A DNA stretch of 13,381 nucleotides, from contig CAYTZI010000052.1 of the NCBI GenBank assembly GCA_964442335.1, positions 1-13,381 of the forward strand, read 5' to 3'. This document shows positions 6,456 to 12,292 of the stretch, piece after piece. Numbering within the stretch: the stretch's first letter is position 1; each line of letters opens with the position of its first letter. The notes below the pieces were generated by a model. The model was not told where the DNA came from and made no database searches. It saw nothing but the letters and a program-made list of their open reading frames with translations. The position numbers were made by a program, and so were the translations under genes. The stretch is from JBFYTX01 sp964442335 (lineage in GTDB: Bacteria; Chloroflexota; Dehalococcoidia; Dehalococcoidales; RBG-16-60-22).

Positions 6456-7234
6456 CCGGAGATATCGACGATGGCCGCGCCGCCGTCGATTACCAAAACC
6501 CCGCCGGTCATAAAGGACGATTCGTCGCTAGCCAGGTAACAGCAAAGGGCGGCGATTTCTTCCGGCGCGCAGGCCCGGCGCATCGGGACGTTCCTGGTAA
6601 AATAGGAGTAGCCGCCTTCTTTGTCCGTCCCCAGCTGCTGGGAAAGGGGGATAATCATCTTTTCGAGCATGTCCGTCCGGGTAGCGCCCGGGCATACCGC
6701 ATTGCACCGTACTTTTTCCGGGCCGTAGTCCAGCGCCGCCTGCTGCGTCAGCATGATGAGGCCGGCCTTGGTGGTGCTGTAGGCCGGGCAGGCGGGTATG
6801 CAGCGCAGTCCGCCCAGAGAAGCGATGTTGATTACCGAGCCGCCGCCCCCTTTAATCATGTGCGGGATACTCTCCCTCATCGATAAAAAGGGCGCCGTCA
6901 GGTTGACCTCGATGACCTGGCGCCACTCTTCCGGGTCGAGCTCGGTAACGCGCCCCAGGGAATCGGCGGCGGCGTTGTTCACCAGTATGTCCAGTCCCCC
7001 ACCGAAATCCACCGCCGCGGCGACCATGGCTTTGATATCGTCATACCGCGAGACATCCCCGGCGAAAACAAGAACGGAACCTTCCGGCAACGTCCGGGCC
7101 GTCTGTTCCAGTTTTTCACGCCGGCGGCCGGCGATGCAAACCTTCGCCCCCTCGGTGGCTAACCTGCGGGCGATAGCCGCCCCGATGCCGGTACCCCCGC
7201 CTGTTATCAGTGCCGTCTTTCCTTGAAGTTTCAT
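6456..7234 (-). CDS. SDR-family oxidoreductase, NADP type (3' end lost in the gap)
   Basis: A classical short-chain dehydrogenase/reductase with 259 visible residues. The cofactor loop is TGGGTGIG (11-18). GRRREKL (36-42), with Arg37 at the end of the second strand, points to NADP(H). NNAA (86-89) and the catalytic set Ser139, Tyr152, Lys156 (YSTTK) with canonical spacing are present. The C-terminal signature MTGGVLVIDGG is reached just before the gap, so the protein is almost complete. It resembles the FabG/glucose-dehydrogenase-like group, but the substrate is unknown. The start is ATG at 7234, with AGGGGG about 5 bases upstream. It is divergent from nadE and has a well-formed promoter overlapped by a palindrome. 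It differs from the neighbouring SDR in cofactor signature and much of its sequence, so the pair is not a recent duplication. Confidence 0.92.
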
Positions 7235-7341
7235 ATTTACCCCCTTTTTTTAGCTGTTTTCCCGAGTGCCAGAAACGGCGAGTTCCGATATATTTTACCT
7301 GATGGCGGCGATTATTTTCATGACAAACGCCCTGCAGGAAG

Positions 7342-7364
7342 TTGTATTACTAAACTTAATACAA
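7342..7364. repeat. Palindrome at the start of the second SDR transcript
   Basis: TTGTATTA (7342-7349) and TAATACAA (7357-7364) are perfect 8-base inverted repeats with a 7-base centre. The site lies just downstream of the predicted start (about 7366) of the minus-strand promoter, a classical repressor position. Confidence 0.5.
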
Positions 7365-7372
7365 TTCTTGAA

Positions 7373-7402
7373 AATATATCATTGTCATTATAATAATGTC
7401 AA
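7373..7402 (-). promoter_or_regulatory. Sigma-70 promoter for the second SDR gene
   Basis: On the minus strand a perfect TTGACA (7402-7397) and TATATT (7378-7373) are 18 bases apart. Transcription would start near 7366 and leave a leader of about 130 bases containing the palindrome at 7342-7364. On the plus strand the same DNA holds TTGAAA (7368-7373) and TATAAT (7389-7394), but with only 15 bases between. Confidence 0.66.
7382..7402. repeat. Near-perfect 21-base palindrome over the promoter
   Basis: The two 10-base arms (TTGTCATTAT and ATAATGTCAA) flank a central A and differ from perfect symmetry at one position only. The right arm contains the minus-strand -35 box. Length and symmetry suit a dimeric regulator. 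The AT-rich 7235-7594 interval contains no gene I can support. Confidence 0.55.
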
Positions 7403-7532
7403 ACGGGAAACAGCTACTGATACAGTATATCTCTCTCACCATCGGATAGTAAACCTATAAAAACAAGCTCGTCCGGTACGGTCGTGCCGGCTAAAACCTG
7501 TTCCGGGTAAAACTTACCACTACCCCGCGTGC

Positions 7533-7538
7533 TATAAT
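7533..7538 (+). promoter_or_regulatory. -10 box of the nadE promoter
   Basis: A perfect TATAAT lies 56 bases before the nadE ATG, with no convincing -35 at 16-18 bases. It is flanked by two GGTA/TACC elements: GGTAA-AAC-TTACC (7506-7518) and GGTA-AGCG-TACC (7542-7553). In the leader, CCGGGC (7553-7558) and GCCCGG (7564-7569) can form a short GC hairpin. Confidence 0.5.
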
Positions 7539-7594
7539 ACTGGTAAGCGTACCCGGGCCGGTCGCCCGGATAGAACGGGCGCGGGGAATTCAGG

Positions 7595-9577
7595 ATGAGC
7601 GATATCCACTTAAACAGGGACCTGGGATTTCTAAGGGTCGGCGCCGCCGTTCCGGAACTGCGCATCGCCGATGTCAGCTTCAACGTCGCCGCCATCATAG
7701 AACTTCTACGGAAAGCCCGAAAAGAGGGCGTGCAGGTCGTGGTCTTCCCCGAGATGTCGGTAACCGGCTATACCATCGGCGACCTGATACAGCAGGAAGC
7801 GCTGCTCGCGCGGGCGCAGGAAGGACTGAATGACATTCTTAAAGAGAGTGCCGGCAGCAGCATGGTTGCGGCGGTCGGCATGCCGCTGCCCGTCGACCAG
7901 AAGATTTTCAACTGCGCCGTCGTAATGAGCTCCGGACGTATCCTCGGGGTAATCCCCAAGGCTTTTCTGCCTTCGTACCGGGAGTTCTATGAAGACCGGT
8001 GGTTCTCTCCCGCCGAAGACGCCCGTTCGGAGACCATCGAGCTGGCGGGCCAGAAAGTCCCCTTTGGTGCGGACGTCCTCTTTCGATTGCAGGGGCCTGC
8101 TTCAATATTGGTGGGCGTCGAGGTCTGCGAAGACCTGTGGGTCCCCCTTGCTCCTCATGAATACCAGGCGGCGGGAGGGGCGACCGTGCTTCTTAATCTT
8201 TCGGCGAGCAACGAGGTCCTCGGCAAGGCGGACTGGCGGAGGACGATGGTCTCCTCGGAGTCCGGCCGGTGTATCGCCGCCTACTGCTATGTCTCGTCCG
8301 GCACAGGGGAATCGTCCAACGATATCGTATACGGCGGGCACGGCATCATCGCCGAAAATGGCGTGCTACTGCAGGAATCGGAGCGCCTGTCTTCGGGGGC
8401 TCAACTGATTATCTCGGATATTGACCTCGACCGACTTGCTCACGACCGCCGTGCCGCCACACCTTTTCGTGAGCTCTCCGGGCGGTCAAGAACGTTTAGA
8501 ATTGTCGAAACGGAGATTGAAGACCCGGTCACGGCCAGGCTGTACCGAACACTGGACCCCCACCCGTTTGTCCCCGCCGACCCCGGCAGAAGGGCGGAGA
8601 GGTGCCGGGAGATATTCTCCATGCAGGTAGCCGCTCTTGCCCAGAAGCTATCGGGCGCCCGGAAAAGCCACATCGCGCTGGGAGTTTCCGGAGGTCTTGA
8701 TTCCGCGCTTGCCTTGCTGGTGGCCGTGAAGACCGCGGACTTTCTGAAAATACCCCGCGGCAATGTACACGCCTACAGTCTCCCCGGTTTCGGCACCACG
8801 CGAAGGACCAGCACCAATGCCACCAGATTGTGCCGCGCCCTGGGAGTGAGTTTTGCACGGGTGGACATCACCAGGAGCTGCAAATCACAGTTGAAAGACC
8901 TCGGTCATGAGGGTGAGAAGGACGTGGTCTTTGAAAACACCCAGGCCCGGTACCGCACCGAGTTCCTCTTTAACAAAGCCAACGAGTTCGATGGGATTGT
9001 GCTCGGCACCGGCGACCTCACCGAGGTTGCCCTCGGATGGAGCACGTTTTCCGGAGACCATATGTCGCATTACCATGTGAATGTCTCCGTACCCAAGACC
9101 CTGGTCCGTTACCTCGTGCGGTGGGTTGCCGAAGAAGAGCTGGCCGGCTCCCCGGCGCAGAAGGTCCTCTACAGTATCCTCGAAACCCCGATTTCTCCCG
9201 AGCTGCTGCCGCCGCAGAAGGGCAAGATAGTCCAGAAGAGCGAGGATGTCATCGGCCCGGTAGAGCTGGCCGATTTCTATCTGTATCCCTTTATCCGCTT
9301 CGGGATGCGACCAGGCAAAATTCTCTATCTGGCTAACGAGGTGAGAAAGCAGAAGCTCTTTGACGGACAGTACACGCTCGCCGACCTGCACCGGTGGCTG
9401 GAGAGCTTTGTCAGGCGGTTCTTCGCCAGCCAGTTCAAGAGGACATGCCTTCCCGAGGGACCGAAGGTCGGCTCGGTCAGCCTGTCCCCGCGCGGGGACT
9501 GGAGGATGCCCTCGGACGCCGACCCCTCTCTCTGGCTCGAGGACCTGGAGGCGATGTACGCCAGGCTGCGTGGATAG
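7595..9577 (+). CDS. nadE: Glutamine-dependent NAD+ synthetase
   Basis: This 660-residue cytoplasmic enzyme performs the last step of NAD+ synthesis, amidating nicotinate adenine dinucleotide with ATP and ammonia drawn from glutamine. The N-terminal nitrilase-type glutaminase domain (about 12-300) has its full catalytic triad: Glu53 (VVFPEMS), Lys122 (PKAFLPSYREFYE) and Cys178 (VEVCEDLW). The C-terminal synthetase domain (about 340-650) has the PP-loop SGGLDSA (365-371), GTTRRTSTNA (400-409) and a GTGDLTEVALGWSTFSGDH stretch. The length matches the large two-domain type, such as the mycobacterial enzyme of about 680 residues, so it can use glutamine directly. The start is ATG at 7595 with GGGG 8 bases upstream. 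It appears to be transcribed alone; I see no terminator directly after it. Confidence 0.97.
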   Translation: MSDIHLNRDLGFLRVGAAVPELRIADVSFNVAAIIELLRKARKEGVQVVVFPEMSVTGYTIGDLIQQEALLARAQEGLNDILKESAGSSMVAAVGMPLPVDQKIFNCAVVMSSGRILGVIPKAFLPSYREFYEDRWFSPAEDARSETIELAGQKVPFGADVLFRLQGPASILVGVEVCEDLWVPLAPHEYQAAGGATVLLNLSASNEVLGKADWRRTMVSSESGRCIAAYCYVSSGTGESSNDIVYGGHGIIAENGVLLQESERLSSGAQLIISDIDLDRLAHDRRAATPFRELSGRSRTFRIVETEIEDPVTARLYRTLDPHPFVPADPGRRAERCREIFSMQVAALAQKLSGARKSHIALGVSGGLDSALALLVAVKTADFLKIPRGNVHAYSLPGFGTTRRTSTNATRLCRALGVSFARVDITRSCKSQLKDLGHEGEKDVVFENTQARYRTEFLFNKANEFDGIVLGTGDLTEVALGWSTFSGDHMSHYHVNVSVPKTLVRYLVRWVAEEELAGSPAQKVLYSILETPISPELLPPQKGKIVQKSEDVIGPVELADFYLYPFIRFGMRPGKILYLANEVRKQKLFDGQYTLADLHRWLESFVRRFFASQFKRTCLPEGPKVGSVSLSPRGDWRMPSDADPSLWLEDLEAMYARLRG

Positions 9578-9652
9578 CAGATTTCTCTCCGCCCGTCGCT
9601 GTGTGTGATTGACAGAGTTACCCTCATTTTTTGCCATGATATATTCAGTTGT

Positions 9653-9681
9653 TTGCGCGCATCCCCCCAAAACGCTATACT
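9653..9681 (+). promoter_or_regulatory. Promoter for the double-cupin gene
   Basis: TTGCGC (9653-9658) and TATACT (9676-9681) lie 17 bases apart. The predicted start is near 9688, 26 bases before the TTG start codon. Confidence 0.5.
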
Positions 9682-9713
9682 TTGGTCAAATCGTTATTCA
9701 GGGGGCATGAAAA

Positions 9714-10616
9714 TTGGCTAAAACTAAATACGACCATCTGGTAAAGAAATTGGTCTACAACAAGCTGCCGGGCGGGGGCAAAGGCAGGCCGGAGTACATT
9801 ACCTGGCCGAAGGGCTCCGACCTGGAAGGCATGAACGTCAGCTTCGTGTGGGGCTATCATAACGCGCTGGGGCCCTGGCCTGTCGGCGGCAAGTACGGGC
9901 ACGTCCATCCCTACGGCGAGGTCTTTGCTTTCACCGGCCTCGACTACGATAACCCCAACACCCTGGGGGCGGAGCTGGAGCTGGCGCTGGGGGAAGACGG
10001 GGAGGAGCACATCATCGCCGCCCCCTCGATAGTCGTCCTGCCCGCCGGAGTGTCGCACATGCCCATGGTCACTAAAAAGGTCGATAAGCCCTTCGGCTTC
10101 CTGGCGATTTCCCTCAACGCCGAGGAGAAGACGGAAGAGCTGACCTCGCGCGGCAAGGCATTCCCGCTCTTTAATAAATACGGCGAGCTGATTACCCGCA
10201 TGGAAATGCGCGACATGCACCGGAAAAAGGGCGGCAACGCGGACTATATAGCTTTCTGGAGCGGCCAGAAACACGATGGCTTCCTGCTGAACTTTACCTG
10301 GGCCTTTCACACCGGCACCGGCGCCTGGCACGAGCACGACCCCCACGTACATCCCAACGACGAGGCCCTGGTCTTCGTGGGGCTGGACCCGGAAAATCCC
10401 GACTATTTAGGGGCGGAAATCGAGTTCCGGTTCGGGGAGGAGCAGGAGGTGCACGTCTTTGACACGCCCTCGGTGGTCATCGCCCCCAAAGGACTCGTCC
10501 ATTGCCCGCTGATTACGAGGAAGGTGGAAAAACCTTACGCTTTCACGGCTATTGTTTTAGCCCACGAGCACGAGACCACCTGGCTGGGAGGGGACAGGCC
10601 GTTCAAAAGCCTGTAA
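9714..10616 (+). CDS. Two-domain cupin protein of unknown function
   Basis: A 300-residue, probably cytoplasmic protein built of two tandem cupin-like domains. Each has an HxH...E...H metal set: His63, His65, Glu69 and His115 in the first, and His211, His213, Glu217 and His263 in the second. The two halves are clearly related: HVHPYGEVFAFTGLDYDNP against HVHPNDEALVFVGLDPENP, then LGAELEL against LGAEIEF, and PSIVVLPAGVSHMP against PSVVIAPKGLVHCP. Double-cupin proteins include dioxygenases and other metalloenzymes, but nothing here identifies a substrate. The start is TTG at 9714 with GGGGG 8 bases upstream. An ATG at 9707 in another frame stops after four codons. There is no signal peptide. 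The gene has its own promoter and a strong terminator, so it is monocistronic. The left-edge gene appears to be a relative. Confidence 0.9.
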   Translation: MAKTKYDHLVKKLVYNKLPGGGKGRPEYITWPKGSDLEGMNVSFVWGYHNALGPWPVGGKYGHVHPYGEVFAFTGLDYDNPNTLGAELELALGEDGEEHIIAAPSIVVLPAGVSHMPMVTKKVDKPFGFLAISLNAEEKTEELTSRGKAFPLFNKYGELITRMEMRDMHRKKGGNADYIAFWSGQKHDGFLLNFTWAFHTGTGAWHEHDPHVHPNDEALVFVGLDPENPDYLGAEIEFRFGEEQEVHVFDTPSVVIAPKGLVHCPLITRKVEKPYAFTAIVLAHEHETTWLGGDRPFKSL

Positions 10617-10637
10617 AGCCAGCAGCGAAAAAACGGG

Positions 10638-10677
10638 GGGAGGAGGCTTATAGTTTAGAGGCCTCCTCCCTTTTTCT
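10638..10677 (+). terminator. Rho-independent terminator after the double-cupin gene
   Basis: GGGAGGAGGC (10638-10647) and GCCTCCTCCC (10661-10670) form a perfect 10-bp stem with a 13-base loop, followed directly by TTTTTCTT. It ends the cupin transcript 22 bases after the stop codon. Confidence 0.93.
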
Positions 10678-10710
10678 TGACTATCCCCAATATAAAATTC
10701 TTTATCAAGA

Positions 10711-10719
10711 TGTTATAAT
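10711..10719 (+). promoter_or_regulatory. Extended -10 promoter of efp-epmA
   Basis: TGTTATAAT holds a perfect TATAAT (10714-10719) with the TGN extension; no good -35 is seen 16-18 bases upstream. The start near 10726 would give a leader of about 36 bases. Confidence 0.62.
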
Positions 10720-10761
10720 TAATAGATTGCCATAAACCCCGGCATGCCCGAAGGAGATTTG

Positions 10762-11328
10762 ATGGAAATCGAGGATGTGCGCAAGAACACCAAGCTGATT
10801 ATCGACGGCGTTCTCTATAGCGTTGACGACGCCGAGTTCACCAAGCCCGGCAAGGGCCGCTCCATCTATCGCCTCAGACTGAAAAACATGCGCGACGGCG
10901 GCGTTATCGACCGTACTTTCCGCTCGGGGGAGAGGATCCAGGAAGCCACCCTGAGCACCCAGGACGAGCAGTACCTCTACCGCGAGGGCGATAGCTATAT
11001 TTTCATGGACACGAGCACCTTCGAGCAGCACCCCGTCCCGGAAAAGCTGCTCGGCATTAAAAAAAACTTCCTCAAAGAGGGCATGGAGGTCGTCATGCTG
11101 ATGCACGGCGACGAGCCCATCGATGTCACCCTGCCCATCACCATCGACCTCAAGGTGGTCGACACCGAGGTGTCCACCAAGACCGCCACCATCACCCCGC
11201 AGACGAAAGGCTCTATCGTGGAGACGGGCTACCGCGTGGACACCCCCTCTTTCATCAAGGTGGGCGACGTCATCAAAATAGACACCCGCACCGGCAGCTA
11301 TGTCGAGCGGGTCTCCACCGGAAAGTGA
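10762..11328 (+). CDS. efp: Translation elongation factor P
   Basis: This 188-residue protein binds between the P and E sites of the ribosome and relieves stalling at proline runs. The three-domain EF-P fold is seen end to end: an N-terminal KOW-like domain (about 1-62), a central OB domain (about 65-125) and a C-terminal OB domain (about 128-186) with KGSIVETGYRVDTPSFIKVGD. The tip loop FTKPGKGRS carries Lys31, equivalent to Lys34 of the E. coli protein, which receives the beta-lysyl modification. I chose ATG at 10762 because AAGGAG (10751-10756) lies 5 bases before it and the length then fits the family; an in-frame ATG at 10744 would add six residues, with no ribosome site. The epmA gene follows after 2 bases, so the factor and its modifying enzyme are co-transcribed. 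Confidence 0.97.
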   Translation: MEIEDVRKNTKLIIDGVLYSVDDAEFTKPGKGRSIYRLRLKNMRDGGVIDRTFRSGERIQEATLSTQDEQYLYREGDSYIFMDTSTFEQHPVPEKLLGIKKNFLKEGMEVVMLMHGDEPIDVTLPITIDLKVVDTEVSTKTATITPQTKGSIVETGYRVDTPSFIKVGDVIKIDTRTGSYVERVSTGK

Positions 11329-11330
11329 CG

Positions 11331-12254
11331 ATGCCGGAGCCGGAGCGCCTCGCACGCCTGAAAGCCAACCTCGAGCGTCGGGCCCTTATCTGCGAGCTTA
11401 TCCGCGCCTTCTTCAAAAAACGCGCTTTCCTCGAGGTAGAGACGCCCGTCCTGGCACGCGCCATCGCCCCGGAAGAGTTCATCACCCCCTTCATGAGCGG
11501 GGAATGGTTTCTCGCGGCGTCCCCCGAGCTCCACATGAAGCGCCTGCTGGCCGCCGGCTACGAGAGGATTTACCAGTTCAGCCGCTGCTTCCGCAGGGGG
11601 GAGCGGGGGCGACTGCACAATCCGGAGTTCACCATGCTGGAGTGGTACCGCGCCGGCGCGGACTATAACGACATTATCGAAGACATCGAGCAGATGACCG
11701 CTCAGATAGCCGCCGGCCTGGGGCTGAAAGACGAAATAGCATACCGGGGTAACGCTATAGATATCCGCCTGCCCTGGCCCCGTGTGACCGTTCGGGACGC
11801 GTTTCTCAAAGCTGCCGGCTGGGACCCCGCGGCTGAGCCGGACCCGTCGAGGTTCGATACTGATTTTGTGCTGAAAGTTCTCCCCTCCTTTTCCCCCCGC
11901 CGCCCAACTGTTCTGATGGACTATCCGGCTTCGGCGGCTTCCCTGGCGCGGCTCAAGCCGGGCAGTCCGCCGGTGGCCGAGCGCGCCGAGGTCTTTATCG
12001 GCGGTCTGGAGCTCGCCAACGCCTACAGCGAGCTTACCGACCCCTCCGAGCAGGAAAAGCGCTTCCGCGAGGCTATAGAGAAGATACAAAAAGAACGCGG
12101 AAAAAAGATGCCCCTGCCGCGTAAGTTCCTGGATGCTATGCCCCGCCTCCCTGATTGCGGCGGCGTGGCCCTGGGGGTTGACAGGCTGGTCATGCTCTTC
12201 TGTAACGCCTCCACGATTGATGACGTGATGGCTTTCCCGGAGGAGGAGACGTAA
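11331..12254 (+). CDS. epmA: EF-P lysine aminoacylase (EpmA/GenX/PoxA type)
   Basis: This 307-residue enzyme is a paralogue of the catalytic core of class II lysyl-tRNA synthetase that attaches (R)-beta-lysine to the tip lysine of EF-P instead of charging tRNA. It lacks the N-terminal anticodon-binding OB domain of LysS and is far shorter than the roughly 500 residues of that enzyme. Visible motifs are FLEVETPVL (33-41), SPELHMKRLL (64-73), motif 2 FRRGERGRLHNPEFTMLEWY (87-106), LELANAYSELTDP (226-238) and motif 3 GVALGVDRLVML (278-289). The start is ATG at 11331 with GGAAAG 5 bases upstream; GTG at 11325, overlapping the efp stop, is possible and would add two residues. The direct efp linkage strongly supports the assignment. 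EpmB (lysine 2,3-aminomutase), needed to make beta-lysine, is not in the window. Confidence 0.93.
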   Translation: MPEPERLARLKANLERRALICELIRAFFKKRAFLEVETPVLARAIAPEEFITPFMSGEWFLAASPELHMKRLLAAGYERIYQFSRCFRRGERGRLHNPEFTMLEWYRAGADYNDIIEDIEQMTAQIAAGLGLKDEIAYRGNAIDIRLPWPRVTVRDAFLKAAGWDPAAEPDPSRFDTDFVLKVLPSFSPRRPTVLMDYPASAASLARLKPGSPPVAERAEVFIGGLELANAYSELTDPSEQEKRFREAIEKIQKERGKKMPLPRKFLDAMPRLPDCGGVALGVDRLVMLFCNASTIDDVMAFPEEET

Positions 12255-12263
12255 GCGGTGTTT

Positions 12264-12287
12264 AAGAGGGGTGAAGCCCCTTTTTTT
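12264..12287 (+). terminator. Terminator of the efp-epmA operon
   Basis: AAGAGGGG (12264-12271) pairs with CCCCTTTT (12277-12284), with one G-U pair, around the loop TGAAG, and a run of seven T follows the CCCC. It lies 10 bases after the epmA stop, between convergent genes. On the opposite strand the T-run is poor, so it mainly serves the plus strand. Confidence 0.85.
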
Positions 12288-12292
12288 ATCTT

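Noticed and set aside
6233..7234. Reading the two SDR genes as continuing through the N gap
   Set aside because: N bases translate to unknown residues, and beyond the gap each frame becomes nonsense antisense to the other SDR gene. Both genes should be treated as cut at the gap.
7266..7460. A possible 64-codon gene in the nadE upstream region
   Set aside because: It has no ribosome binding site, no known motif, and overlaps the promoter and both palindromes.
7473..7490. Hairpin CCGGTAC-GGTC-GTGCCGG as a terminator
   Set aside because: No T-run follows on the plus strand, and no minus-strand gene ends here.
9609..9643. TTGACA at 9609-9614 with GATATA as the cupin promoter
   Set aside because: The spacing of 23 bases is too long; the pair at 9653-9681 has 17-base spacing.
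8885..9670. Minus-strand 261-codon open frame over the nadE 3' half
   Set aside because: Antisense to conserved NadE coding sequence; no ribosome site, no recognisable motif.
9707..9721. Four-codon ORF (ATG AAA ATT GGC TAA) overlapping the TTG start of the double cupin
   Set aside because: Its ATG is only one base from the GGGGG site, too close for efficient initiation; most likely chance, though it explains why ATG is not the start.
9675..10352. Minus-strand 225-codon open frame over the cupin gene
   Set aside because: Shadow of the cupin gene, which has clear motifs, a promoter, a ribosome site and a terminator.
10705..11355. Minus-strand 216-codon open frame over efp
   Set aside because: Antisense to efp, with Gly/Ala/Val/Asp-biased composition from GC-rich codons.
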